From assembly GCA_012728465.1 (NCBI GenBank), contig JAAYFB010000223.1, positions 1 through 11,281 of the forward strand: a stretch of DNA of 11,281 nt. The letters are read 5' to 3'. This DNA is from Proteiniphilum sp. (GTDB taxonomy: Bacteria > Bacteroidota > Bacteroidia > Bacteroidales > Dysgonomonadaceae). This document shows, piece by piece, positions 1-9,800 of this stretch. Both the position numbers and the translations under genes were made by a program. The notes under the pieces were generated by a model, which saw only the letters and a program-made list of their open reading frames with translations, did no database searches and was not told the DNA's origin. Positions within the stretch are counted from its first letter, which is position 1, and every line of letters begins with the position of its first letter.

Positions 1-1008
1 AGCATTTTGCCATTCAGTATCGTCATAATCTGCCAAATTCCAATTGTCAATCTCCATGTTGGCATCCCATAGCTCGCCTCCATAACCACCCACACCAAAA
101 CCCCAGTTGCCAATAAGGCGGTTGGGACTAGGATATGTTTTCCAATTATCATCTGTTTCCACTCGCATCATAACCTCGCCCTCCTCGTTATAAATATCGG
201 TTTGTGCAATTACTATGGGGGCGCGAGGCTTATCATCTGTGGCGTAAGGAGCAAAAATGGACCATCCGGTTCCTAGCCATAGAGCAATTACGTTATTGCC
301 CTTAACTAATTCCGGTGCTATGTCATAAGCAATATAACGAGCCCGTTGAGTGTGATCTGTAGCCGCTGGTGCAAGAACATGATTACCAATTTTTGTGCCG
401 TTTACATACACCTCGTGATAGCCAACAGAAGCCACAAAAAGAGTAGCCTTAGAAGGTTTTTGGTCGAGGTTAACAGATCTTCTAAACCATGGATCCTGCA
501 TCTTATTTCCTCCTTCAGCAGGATCATAAGACTCACCAGTACCAATCCATTGGGATGTCCAATCATCCTTCGAGAACAAACCAGTGCTCCAATAGGCAAT
601 ATCGCTAGGAGTAGATATGTTGCCACTCTCATCCTTAATTGCTACATTCCAATAGTAGGTGCAGTCGGACTGCAACTTATTTCCACCAAATTTAATAAGT
701 TGCATGTCGTCAGATGCTACCCAATCAGTATCCCAAACATCAGCTTTGTCCTCTTTTAGTAAGTTGCGATTGCTTGCCACAAGTATACGATATGCAGTTT
801 GTTTTTGTCCATATTCATTCTCTTTAGTAGGTTGTAGAGTCCAGCTAAATCGAGGATGTACATCATCTAAGTCAGAGGGATTTGTAAGATACTCAACAGT
901 GAGTTCAGTAGGAAAGACACTACTATTTGTATCCTTCAAAGTAGAAGCCGTAATACATAGAGTAACTAGGAATGATGTGAGAAATATAATTGTTTTTTTT
1001 GTTTTCAT
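1..1008 (-). CDS. Exported GH78-type alpha-L-rhamnosidase, N-terminal part (runs off left edge)
   Basis: The frame is open for 336 codons from an ATG at 1008 to the window edge, with no stop. Residues 1-22 form a signal peptide: a lysine-rich start (MKTKK), a hydrophobic core and a plausible cleavage after C-I-T-A-S. Residues about 35-145 resemble the N-terminal Ig/Fn3-like domain of GH78 enzymes, with P-R-F-S-W and Q-T-A-Y-R-I-L-V-A. Residues about 150-336 match the rhamnosidase N-terminal beta-sandwich (Bac_rhamnosid_N): S-Q-W-I-G, a G-Y-H-E-V-Y-V-N-G-T-K-I-G stretch near residue 196, W-L-G-T-G-W, and near the end G-G-E-L-W-D-A-N where the paralogues have E-x-Y-D-A-R. The (alpha/alpha)6 catalytic domain would lie outside the window, so activity cannot be judged. 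GH78 members release non-reducing terminal alpha-L-rhamnose; a periplasmic location is inferred. The gene follows the complete GH78 gene after a 120-base gap. The family call is firm; the substrate is unknown. Confidence 0.88.
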   Translation of the reverse strand, partial: MKTKKTIIFLTSFLVTLCITASTLKDTNSSVFPTELTVEYLTNPSDLDDVHPRFSWTLQPTKENEYGQKQTAYRILVASNRNLLKEDKADVWDTDWVASDDMQLIKFGGNKLQSDCTYYWNVAIKDESGNISTPSDIAYWSTGLFSKDDWTSQWIGTGESYDPAEGGNKMQDPWFRRSVNLDQKPSKATLFVASVGYHEVYVNGTKIGNHVLAPAATDHTQRARYIAYDIAPELVKGNNVIALWLGTGWSIFAPYATDDKPRAPIVIAQTDIYNEEGEVMMRVETDDNWKTYPSPNRLIGNWGFGVGGYGGELWDANMEIDNWNLADYDDTEWQNA

Positions 1009-1055
1009 CTCAAAATTAATTTCTAGGGTTAAATAATTAGGGCAGCCAAACCTTT

Positions 1056-1074
1056 AAAAACGGATAGCTTATCC
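1056..1074 (-). terminator. Weak hairpin plus T-run between two GH78 genes
   Basis: Read on the minus strand, GGATA-AGC-TATCC (1074-1062) forms a perfect 5-bp stem with a 3-base loop. After one G it runs into five T (1060-1056). It lies about 55 bases past the stop of the upstream GH78 gene and about 50 bases before the next start. The layout is that of an intrinsic terminator or attenuator, but the stem is short and AT-rich, so it may be leaky or a chance match. Confidence 0.3.
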
Positions 1075-1128
1075 TGAGCTATTGTTATGTGAAAAGATAG
1101 CGCTAGTGTTGTTATGATTATGAATGTT

Positions 1129-3873
1129 TTAATATGATAGTTCATGTGCATTATTTATTTGTCTCTTTATTTTAAAAGTATAACTACCTGATTCTAGTTT
1201 AATATAGCCAAACCCTTTAGTGTTTATTCCTTGAACCTCATAATTATCAGATATATAAAGTGTTGCACTACTGTTTGCAGGAATTACCACGTCATAGGTT
1301 AATATGTTTTTATTCCATTTCCAATCAGATACAATAGTGCCATAAGGAGAATTAAATTCTGCTCTAAACTCTTCAAGATCCTTTTCAAAGTGAGGGCGCA
1401 AAATTATATGTTTAAAGCCAGGTGATTCTGCGTCAGGGTATATTCCGCCCAATCCTTTAAAGAACCATGCGCCAATCTCACCAAACATCATGTGATTGTC
1501 AGAGATGTCACGCTCAGCATCAAGATCCCAATTCTCGAGCAATGTAGTGGCACCATTCACAATCCACCAGCCCCAGGAAGGGTAGGTGTCTTGTACAGCG
1601 ACTTTATAAGCAACCTCCGGATACCCGTTTTCACTTAATGCATTAAGTAATGCTTTAGCTCCTAGTACGCCCACATCAAGGTGAAAATCGGCATCTTCAA
1701 CTTTCTTCGCAAGATTCTTAGCAACTAGCGGAATCATATCATCCGGTACAATTTTCCACTGCAAAGGTACACTAAGCTCTGTTTGTGTGCCATTTGCATA
1801 GATGCCCGTTTCATTATTTAAATACTTATCATTAATTGCATTTTTAATCTTATTGGCTAAGCCACTATAATATTTATAATCATCATTTTTATTAAATAAC
1901 TTAGCCGCTTGTGCTAAAATCTTTGCATCTACATAAAAATAAACCGATGATGTTAGCTCAAGGTTAGATTGCGACTTAACAGGCACCCAATCTCCACGGC
2001 CCCATGAGGTGAGACCATTTGGACTGGTGAGATCAACATAATCAACGTACCTTTTAATATTCTCGTAGGTGTCATTCAGGAGTTTGCTGTCTCCATAAAA
2101 TCTATAAATCTTCCATGGGATGATTGCAATAGTGCTAGTCCAATCCAATCCATTTGCTGTACCATATCCCCATCCGCCAGTAGGGATAATATCAGGTAGT
2201 ACTCCATTTGGTTGCTGTTCGTCTCTATGATCTGCCAGCCATTTTTCATATATAGTGATCCCATCGAAGTTGTAGAGTGCAGTTTCAATGGCAAAATGAC
2301 CATCCCCTGTCCACCCATTCTTCTCACGCTGAGGACAATCAGTTGGGTACCCCATTAGGTTTGACAGATATGCATTATTTGTAGCCCACCACAATTTGTT
2401 TATCAATTCATTTGATGTCTCAATCTTACCCACGGGAGGAACATCGCTATGCATAAAAAAGGCTGTGAGACTCTCTTTGCTAAGGTCAACCGGATTTGTT
2501 GATGCAACTTCAACATAACGAAACCCTTTGTAATTAAAGCGAGCCATAAACTCATCTTCACCTTTTCCACTCAAGATAAGAATATCAGTCTGAAAAGGAT
2601 CATTTTCTTTATCTCCACGGTAATACACATCTATATTCGACAAATCAATTCGTCCATTGTCATCCAATCGCTCGCCATGCTTAATCCTTAACTCATTACC
2701 CTCATCACCCGATACTTTAATTTGTGTGACTCCCGACATGTTCTGGCCGAAGTCGTATATATAAGTAGTTTCATCTATCTTTTTGAAAGATACTGCATGA
2801 AGTGTGAGCACATTTCTAATAGGTCTTAATTGTTGCGCAGTTACATTAGATGAAGGTACAGACCTTAAGCTAATTCCTTGCCATTGAGAATCATCAAAAC
2901 CTGCTTCACTCCAACCTTTAATCTCTTTTCTTGCATCATAATGCTCAGCAGTATAAATACTGTTAAAGATAATCGGACTATCAGTTTTTCTCCATGATAA
3001 ATCAGTGGGAACAGTTTCCACGCTACCATCAGTATAAGTAATTCTTAAATCGAGACAAAAGGCAGGTCTGTTTCTCCATGGTGCTCTATCAAAATCCCAA
3101 ACGGCCAAAGATTGATGGTTATACCAACCATTACCAAGTATTACACCAATTGCATTTTCACCCTTACTTAATTGTTCAGTAACATCATGTGTTACATAAA
3201 GATTTCTTCTATCGAATCGTGTATATGTAGGATCGAGACGATGGTTCCCAATCTTTTTACCATTAATATATAGCTCATAAAGACCGGCAACTGCAATATA
3301 AACCCTAGCACTTTCAATCTCTTTATTAGCATTAAAACCTTTGCGAAAATATGGTGCTGCCTTATAATTTATATCTCTTCCATCGCTTATCCAATTACCT
3401 TGCCAGTTGTTCATTTCCATCATTCCTGTTTCAAATGTTTGAATGTTGGAGCTGCCTACATCTTGATTATCATTCCAAACGATAACTTTCCAATAATATT
3501 TTGTGAATGGTTCAAGATTTGAAGGATCATAAGTAATAAGTTGATTATCTGATTTTACAACTCCAGTGTCCCAGCTTATTCCACTAAAACTACCAGATAC
3601 AGGGGTAGTGCTTAAAATGTTGTAGACATTCTCAAAATTAGTTCCAACAACCAATCTGTATGCTGTCTGTTTTGCATTTTGACTATTATCTTCTATATTC
3701 CAATTTAATCTAGGATTAGGATTATCAATTCCAACTGGTGCTTCAAGATAATCTGTTTTCAGATTTACAGGTTTAAACGATATATCCTTATTAAGATCTT
3801 GCCCATTTAATAAAGTACAGAAAATAAGGAATAAAAACGTTGTAATAGTTACATCCTTAGAATAACTTTTCAT
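1129..3873 (-). CDS. Exported GH78 alpha-L-rhamnosidase (complete, 914 aa)
   Basis: Predicted to hydrolyse terminal alpha-L-rhamnosyl residues in the periplasm. Residues 1-24 are a signal peptide ending L-L-N-G before Q25. The full GH78 architecture follows: an Ig/Fn3-like domain (about 32-148, with P-R-L-N-W and Q-T-A-Y-R-L-V-V), Bac_rhamnosid_N (about 155-335, with Y-I-N-G-K-K-I-G and L-G-N-G-W-Y), a concanavalin-like beta-sandwich (about 345-475, with Y-D-F-G-Q-N-M-S-G), the (alpha/alpha)6 catalytic barrel (about 480-830), and a C-terminal beta-sandwich (about 832-905). The catalytic segment TDCPQREKNGWTGD is canonical: D512, E517 and D524 have the same 5- and 12-residue spacing as D567/E572/D579 of Bacillus RhaB, with E517 the expected general acid. 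E780 in T-L-L-E-N-W-D is the likely general base. Length and motifs are intact. It lies 132 bases behind another complete GH78 gene, with an A/T-rich leader and no Shine-Dalgarno sequence. I am sure of the family; linkage specificity is unknown. Confidence 0.95.
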   Translation of the reverse strand: MKSYSKDVTITTFLFLIFCTLLNGQDLNKDISFKPVNLKTDYLEAPVGIDNPNPRLNWNIEDNSQNAKQTAYRLVVGTNFENVYNILSTTPVSGSFSGISWDTGVVKSDNQLITYDPSNLEPFTKYYWKVIVWNDNQDVGSSNIQTFETGMMEMNNWQGNWISDGRDINYKAAPYFRKGFNANKEIESARVYIAVAGLYELYINGKKIGNHRLDPTYTRFDRRNLYVTHDVTEQLSKGENAIGVILGNGWYNHQSLAVWDFDRAPWRNRPAFCLDLRITYTDGSVETVPTDLSWRKTDSPIIFNSIYTAEHYDARKEIKGWSEAGFDDSQWQGISLRSVPSSNVTAQQLRPIRNVLTLHAVSFKKIDETTYIYDFGQNMSGVTQIKVSGDEGNELRIKHGERLDDNGRIDLSNIDVYYRGDKENDPFQTDILILSGKGEDEFMARFNYKGFRYVEVASTNPVDLSKESLTAFFMHSDVPPVGKIETSNELINKLWWATNNAYLSNLMGYPTDCPQREKNGWTGDGHFAIETALYNFDGITIYEKWLADHRDEQQPNGVLPDIIPTGGWGYGTANGLDWTSTIAIIPWKIYRFYGDSKLLNDTYENIKRYVDYVDLTSPNGLTSWGRGDWVPVKSQSNLELTSSVYFYVDAKILAQAAKLFNKNDDYKYYSGLANKIKNAINDKYLNNETGIYANGTQTELSVPLQWKIVPDDMIPLVAKNLAKKVEDADFHLDVGVLGAKALLNALSENGYPEVAYKVAVQDTYPSWGWWIVNGATTLLENWDLDAERDISDNHMMFGEIGAWFFKGLGGIYPDAESPGFKHIILRPHFEKDLEEFRAEFNSPYGTIVSDWKWNKNILTYDVVIPANSSATLYISDNYEVQGINTKGFGYIKLESGSYTFKIKRQINNAHELSY

Positions 3874-3975
3874 AATAATATGCTTATAATCAAATACAAT
3901 TTACTTCAACATCGGAAAAACTCTTTTATCTCTTCTAGTGTAAGTCGAGAACCCATACTCAAGCTTACTTTATCA

Positions 3976-3994
3976 AAGATGCAAAAAACATCTT
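3976..3994. repeat. Small inverted repeat in the gap between two GH78 genes
   Basis: AAGATG (3976-3981) and CATCTT (3989-3994) are exact reverse complements around the 7-base spacer CAAAAAA. The pair sits in the 132-base gap, 12 bases past the upstream stop. On the transcribed strand it can form a 6-bp stem with a T-rich loop, but no T-run follows, so it does not look like an intrinsic terminator. It could be an mRNA-end or processing hairpin, or chance in AT-rich DNA. Confidence 0.3.
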
Positions 3995-4005
3995 AAAAAG
4001 CATCA

Positions 4006-6786
4006 CTATTGTTTAACAAAGGTGTGTTTGCCACTTCCTACGCTTTTATATTGTGTATCATTTGGCAAATATATTTTTGCAGTACAATTAACTGGAACAG
4101 TTACATTGAGCGTGAAAACGCCATCTTGTTTCTTCCAATCTACAACTATCTTGCCATATTGGGTTTCGTATGATGCTTCAACAAATTTTAAATCACCTAC
4201 AGGTTGAGGTGCAATAATTATTTCTTTAAAACCACTATTCCCTTCAGATCTAATTCCTGCGAGGGATTTAAAGAACCACTCTTCAATCTGTCCCATCATA
4301 AAATGATTCCATGAAGCACCAGCTCTAGGATCCCACAACTCTGTGAGAGTGGTTGCACCAAACTGCAACTGAAAACCGTAACCTGGTACCTCCTCATGAT
4401 TATGCATCTTGTACATAACCTCATTTAATCCATTGTCTGCTAAGGTTTGAAAAAGATATCGATTGCCAACATCCCCTGTTGAAAGACGATATCCTCTTTC
4501 TTCAATATTTTTCACAAGATGTTGTAATACTGCCTTTATATTTTCTGGTTCAACAATTCCTGCAAATAAAGGCATGGAGTTAGAAGCTTGACTGTTAGTT
4601 CCGTAAAACTTATCCTCTACATTAAAAAACTCTCTATTAAATGCATCTTTAACCTCATTTATTAAATCAGAGTAATACTTTTGATCCTCTTTGTTACCAA
4701 TAATTTCTGCAGCCTGTGCAAGATAATCAACAACCATATAATAGTGAGCAGAGGCTGATAATGGAACTGGTGTATTATGAGATACGCCATAAGGCTCATT
4801 TTCTCTGTAATCACACCAGTCACCCAAGCCATGAGATACTATATTATTGGTGGCGGTTGAAGAAAGATAGTCAACATATTTTTTCATTACATCATAGTAT
4901 TCAACAATAAGAGAGCTATCGCCATAAAACTCATAATACATAAAAGGCATAATCACTGAAGCACTTCCCCACTCAGGAGAGTCTCTAAAACCATCATCAA
5001 ATATCACATACTCTGGAGAAATATCAGGTACCAGTCCATTTTCTAGCTGTGAATCACGGATATCCTGCATAATCTTTTGAGCGAAAGTAGATAAATTGAA
5101 ATTATAAAACAGTCCTGGCCCATTAAGATGAACCTGCTCAAGCCAACCCAATTTCTCGCGATGCGGACAATCTGTAAACACGGCATGCATATTACTCTTC
5201 ATCGCATTTACAATAAGCCGGTGAGTATTATTGAAAATCTCATTAGAGCTATTAAATGTAGATGTATGAGGGTTAGAATTATAAACAAAGTGAGATTCAA
5301 TATTATATAGTATTGGAAGCTCTTCTTTGTCTTTCTCTAGAAACTGATTTTTATTGGTTACCAATAATTCGTTATTTAACAATATTGAATCATCTGCTGG
5401 TTTTGCTCCTTCAACCTGAATATATCTGTAGCCATAAAAAGAGAAACGAGGCTGCCATATTTCTTCTTCACTACCATTTAGTGTATATTCAAAATAATAT
5501 GGACTTCCCGACTGTGATTGGTTAACAGTGCCATCCTCGTGAATGTTTTCACCTAAAGTAAACTTTACTTTATCACCTTTTTTCCCTGAGACTTTTATGC
5601 TAGGGAAACCAGATAAATTTTGAGCCATATCATAAACATAAGCATTACCCACCTTTTTAATTGACGTTGCAGAATAAGAGTCCATAATTTTAATAGGGAA
5701 AGTAATTTGTGAAGTCAACTTGCCTTTAGGAGCTTCCTGAACTACAGCCGGCATCCAATGTGAGTCATCAAAGCTATAATTATCCCATCCATTTTGTTCT
5801 AGACGTGCATCATAATCCTCTCCGCCATACATATCATTAAACACTATAGGACTGAGTGAATATTTCCAACTTTTGTCCGATACGATCTCTTTTCTTGAGC
5901 CATCTTCATATGTGATGTTCATTTTAAAAAATAGAGTGGGAGGGCCAAAGCTTACCTGCATCTTTACATACCTACCTCCCTGCTGATTATAAAAACCATT
6001 ACCTAACAGAACACCAATTGCATTATTATCCTCTAACAGATTAGTAACATCAAAAGAATTGTAATAAATAGTTTTATCATAATCGCTCCACATAGGGTCA
6101 AATTGTGATTCACCAATTTTTTTTCCATTCAATGTTAGTTCGTAATGTCCCAAGCCACTTATATATATAATGGCATCTTTTACTCTTTTGTCATTATTAA
6201 ATTCCTTTCTTAGATAGATGCTCTTTTTTGAAAGAGGATGAGTCTCCTGCCATTTTTCACCTTCTTCAGAACTTAAAGCCAATCCATGATAATTTCTGCC
6301 CTCTGGTATGTTAGAGTCCTCTCGGCGTATAGCACCAATCCATTGAGTGTTATATTCGATATCTGTAGGTGCTAACCTGAAGTTACTCATTTCACTCCAT
6401 TCTGATTCTCTATCTTTGTTATCCCAAACACGAACCCTCCATTGATATTTGGTGCCCGATTGCAGCAAATTGCCTATATTTAGTGTCACACCTTGGCTTT
6501 GATTACCTATAACTTTGTGTGAATCCCATATTTTTTCTTTCTTTCCCGATAAATCAGAGTAGATCTCAATTTGGTAAGCAGTCAGTAGAATATTATTTTC
6601 ATCTGATTGTAGCTGCCAACTAAAATTAGGAGAGTGGGAAGATATGGCCAAATGATTTTGAACATTGTCTACACTAATATTTATAACTCTTAAGTCATTT
6701 CCATTGTTAGCATTAGCAATGATGAGTGACAAAAATATGAAAAGTGAAGTGAATATTATGATTCTAGTTAAGAAGTATTTATCCAT
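4006..6786 (-). CDS. Exported GH78 alpha-L-rhamnosidase with variant catalytic motif (complete, 926 aa)
   Basis: Predicted exo-alpha-L-rhamnosidase. A long hydrophobic signal peptide (about 1-27, ending I-A-N-A) indicates export. The domain order is the same as in the neighbouring GH78: an Ig/Fn3-like domain (about 33-140), Bac_rhamnosid_N (about 148-345, with L-N-G-K-K-I-G, L-G-N-G-F-Y and G-G-E-D-Y-D-A-R), a concanavalin-like domain (about 355-480, with Y-D-M-A-Q-N-L-S-G), the (alpha/alpha)6 barrel (about 510-850), and a C-terminal beta-sandwich (about 855-920). The catalytic segment reads TDCPHREKLGWLEQ. D539 and the general-acid candidate E544 are kept, but the family's G-D pair is E550-Q551 here, so the third acidic residue shifts by one position. 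E816 in T-L-T-E-L-W-D is the likely general base. The gene starts 55 bases after the GH106 gene. Overall similarity to the adjacent GH78 suggests ancient duplication, but the active-site difference suggests a different rhamnoside substrate. Confidence 0.95.
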   Translation of the reverse strand: MDKYFLTRIIIFTSLFIFLSLIIANANNGNDLRVINISVDNVQNHLAISSHSPNFSWQLQSDENNILLTAYQIEIYSDLSGKKEKIWDSHKVIGNQSQGVTLNIGNLLQSGTKYQWRVRVWDNKDRESEWSEMSNFRLAPTDIEYNTQWIGAIRREDSNIPEGRNYHGLALSSEEGEKWQETHPLSKKSIYLRKEFNNDKRVKDAIIYISGLGHYELTLNGKKIGESQFDPMWSDYDKTIYYNSFDVTNLLEDNNAIGVLLGNGFYNQQGGRYVKMQVSFGPPTLFFKMNITYEDGSRKEIVSDKSWKYSLSPIVFNDMYGGEDYDARLEQNGWDNYSFDDSHWMPAVVQEAPKGKLTSQITFPIKIMDSYSATSIKKVGNAYVYDMAQNLSGFPSIKVSGKKGDKVKFTLGENIHEDGTVNQSQSGSPYYFEYTLNGSEEEIWQPRFSFYGYRYIQVEGAKPADDSILLNNELLVTNKNQFLEKDKEELPILYNIESHFVYNSNPHTSTFNSSNEIFNNTHRLIVNAMKSNMHAVFTDCPHREKLGWLEQVHLNGPGLFYNFNLSTFAQKIMQDIRDSQLENGLVPDISPEYVIFDDGFRDSPEWGSASVIMPFMYYEFYGDSSLIVEYYDVMKKYVDYLSSTATNNIVSHGLGDWCDYRENEPYGVSHNTPVPLSASAHYYMVVDYLAQAAEIIGNKEDQKYYSDLINEVKDAFNREFFNVEDKFYGTNSQASNSMPLFAGIVEPENIKAVLQHLVKNIEERGYRLSTGDVGNRYLFQTLADNGLNEVMYKMHNHEEVPGYGFQLQFGATTLTELWDPRAGASWNHFMMGQIEEWFFKSLAGIRSEGNSGFKEIIIAPQPVGDLKFVEASYETQYGKIVVDWKKQDGVFTLNVTVPVNCTAKIYLPNDTQYKSVGSGKHTFVKQ

Positions 6787-6827
6787 GTTTTCTTGTTATA
6801 TTATTAATATCTTAAATGCGTGAACTT

Positions 6828-6835
6828 CAAAATTA
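6828..6835 (-). promoter_or_regulatory. Possible Bacteroidota -7 box upstream of GH78 gene
   Basis: The minus strand reads TAATTTTG, an exact match to the Bacteroidota -7 consensus TAnnTTTG, in the 55-base gap before the GH78 start at 6786. It would give a leader of roughly 35 bases. I find no TTTG-type -33 element at the expected 19-21-base distance, and such an octamer is frequent in AT-rich DNA. An internal promoter is therefore only a weak possibility. Confidence 0.18.
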
Positions 6836-6841
6836 AAATCT

Positions 6842-9800
6842 TTAATTTTTTACATAATTAATAGACCTAATTGTAACAGGTCCAAATAATCCCGATGGCT
6901 GTAATGGAGATTGGGCACTGTATGGATTAACAAAGCACCATGTTTCTCGTTTGTCTTCAGGTATATTTAGATCACCAATAATCCTATTCATCCAATTATT
7001 TACAACAGTTACAGATATCTTGTTATCTCCGCTTTTTATATATTTAGTGATATCTATGCTATAAGGTGAAGTCCATGCACCACCTGAATAATTGTCGTTT
7101 ACATAAACTTTAGCCATCGCCGTAAGATTTCCAAGATCAATTACATAATTCTCGCCATTTATTATTTCAGGAATATTAAAATCGATATTATATGTAGCTT
7201 CACCAGAATAATATTTTATTCTTTCGTCAGAAGAGGTAGTCCAATCCTGAAGAACATCGAATGTAATCTCTTCAGCAGGGCCCCTTCTTGAAACATCAAA
7301 TTCAACTTTCCATGGACCTACAAGCTTCATAATTTCAACTTGATGTGGGTAATTATCCGTTGTTGACTTGAGTGGGTCATTGTCGGCCTTGTTTCTAAAC
7401 ACAACAAATGCACTTTCATAGGCTGCAAGTTTTATTGGCACCATTGTATAATTTTCTTTCATTTCAAAAGCGGGTAGCAACCTAGTTGAGCCATTAATTG
7501 CATTCCACAATTCAGGTTGTTTACCAGTTACCCTAAACTCTGGTTGAATTATTTTTACTTCATTGGTTTGATTAGATACAAAATATATATCAATTAGGTC
7601 ATCAATTGTTCTATGACCATAATGTATCGAATTGTCTTCAGGCAGTTTGCAATCAGGTATAAGATCAATGAATTTAAAGACCTCCTCCATTGACAAGCCA
7701 TTCATTATAAGTCCTTTCCCATATTCTCTATACTTTACGTTAACCCCATCAACATCACCCCATACTTCAGAGACCATTTGTTTAATCTGATTATCTGCTT
7801 CAGGTTGATTCTGAAGACTTGGAGAATGAGTGGGTGCAGGTCCCAGAACAGTGGCACCTGCAAAAACCAACTCTTTAATTTTGTTTAGTACCTCAGGTCT
7901 CATTGTCTCTTGCTTAGGTAGAACCAAAACCTTATACTGAGTGCCATGGGGCAAGGTGAGCATGCCATTTTTAACTGTCATATCTCTAACTATTACCTCA
8001 GCATTAATATAATCAAACTGATAACCCACTGGAAGAGGAGGATCAGTTACTCCAGTCATTTTTGGTGTATCTTCACCAATAAAATAAGCAACATCAGCCA
8101 CATTCAATCCTTGTTGTAGCATAAAGTTAGACCTTTTCAGGTATTCTGTAAAAAGATCTAGTTGAGAAAACCAAGTGTTCTTTCTATCGAACTCATTCCC
8201 AAACCAAGCATTTACTCCCGGATTTTTGTTTTCATATGGCTGCATTATATATACGTGCAGTAATGTATTATTTATGCCCTCTGCGAAAAATCTATCAGTT
8301 CGTTGTTTCATCATTGCGGGATAACGTGAATATGCCGGTCCACCAGAAGTATTAGATTCTGCAGATATCTTTGTTTTCCCATAAATATGCCCTGCAGATG
8401 TTGCAGCTCTATTTTCAATATCTCCCAGTTCGCCTTCACTCCAATACTCACCCCCAATTTCATCAGACTGGCCGCCATACATTAGAAACTCACCTGGGAA
8501 GCCCCAATGACCATAGTTCTCAAGCCAAGTAGTAAGTCCATGCTCGTGGCTCACTTCTCTCAATCCACCTACGTAATCATATGCTACTTTATCAGCCACC
8601 ATTCTCCTAATATCCCACAAGAATCGATCCGACTCAAGTTGACTGTTAACCACAAACCCATTATAAACAGGAAGATATGGCACAGCGTTATAACCATATC
8701 TTTTTTCAAAATCTTCAAGAAAGCCGTCAGTAAAATTCTGTCCACCAGTTTCATAGCTATCCTGAACCACTACTTTAAAGGTTCTCCTATCCTCTTCAGG
8801 AATTCTTCTTAAAATCTCTCCAATAAACCTGTCAAAATGCTCTGCCACCCACTTTCTGCTCATCTTGTCCACTTCAAGGCCAGTTGCCTCCGGTGAAGCA
8901 GGTCCGTTAGTTACCTTTGTTGGTGTCATACCAAACCTAAGCACTGTCCATTCGCCATCAGGTACATCCCATGTTAGGATACCTTCATTAGACATGTAAT
9001 TAGAAATATCTATAATATCATTTTCATTTATAACTAAACCTTCACCTATAGGCTCACTTTGTTTATCCCATAAATATGCATCCCAATATGGTAGAGGTGT
9101 TTGGTGCATTTTAGCCAAAGTTTTTTCGCTGTATCTTTCAACACTTGGTATTGAACTTAATATCACTTCAGAAAAACCGGAATTGGGTGCAACATTACTT
9201 AATACTAGTCTAAACTCATCTGCAGTAACTTCATCAAATGATATTGTAACTGGAGCAAAAGGCACAAAGCCAACATTCAATGATGGGTTAGATCTATTAA
9301 CTTGGAACTCTTTTACAACATTAAACACATCATTACTTTTAGCTTCCAAAACCGCGTGCGCATTAATTGGAACTTCATTTAAATAAGCTATTAAGCTTCT
9401 TGCAGTAAAAGGTTTGTCCGTCTTAAAGTTAATCTCAGATTTACCAACTTTAGGAAAACTAATTAGTTGTAAATTATCATTATAAAGATTTGGTATGGCA
9501 ATTACCCTCACATCCTGAAAAGTATCATTAGGTATACTCAATTCTAATTCAATCTTCGCTGGCCCCTTAATGTTTTGTTTGGATGAGGTAAGATATCTCA
9601 TAGATTCTTCAGTTTTTATCCATGGTCCACCCGACTGACTCCATCCGGGTGAATTGAAAATTCCTATTTCTATACCCAATTCAGATGCAGTTTTCAATGC
9701 CTGATGCATTATCTCCCACCAATCATCGCTTAAGATTTTCACATCTCCATAGGGTAAATCTTCAATTCCAATATTTCCAATAAATGCACGGTTTATACCT

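Noticed and set aside
1011..1018. Perfect TAATTTTG octamer (minus strand) just before the left-edge GH78 start
   Set aside because: It sits only 2 bases before the ATG at 1008, so transcription would begin at or inside the coding region. The nearest TTTG upstream (1050-1047) is 28 bases away instead of 19-21. It is a chance match in AT-rich DNA.
346..1036. Two plus-strand open frames of 137 and 125 codons
   Set aside because: They lie antisense to the left-edge GH78 gene, which has a clear signal peptide and domain motifs. Their translations are rich in Ser, Cys and Arg and resemble no family, so they are shadow frames.
2076..2327. Minus-strand 83-codon frame inside the 914-aa GH78 gene
   Set aside because: It is a +1 shadow of the catalytic-domain coding sequence. 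The main frame is intact across the whole stretch, so there is no frameshift to explain.
6798..6810. Palindrome ATATTA-T-TAATAT in the leader of the 926-aa GH78 gene
   Set aside because: It is composed only of A and T in an AT-rich gap, has a one-base centre and no second copy near the other genes. There is no basis to call it an operator.
8507..8812. Plus-strand 101-codon frame opposite the GH106 gene
   Set aside because: It overlaps conserved GH106 active-site coding sequence on the other strand and shows no recognisable protein features.
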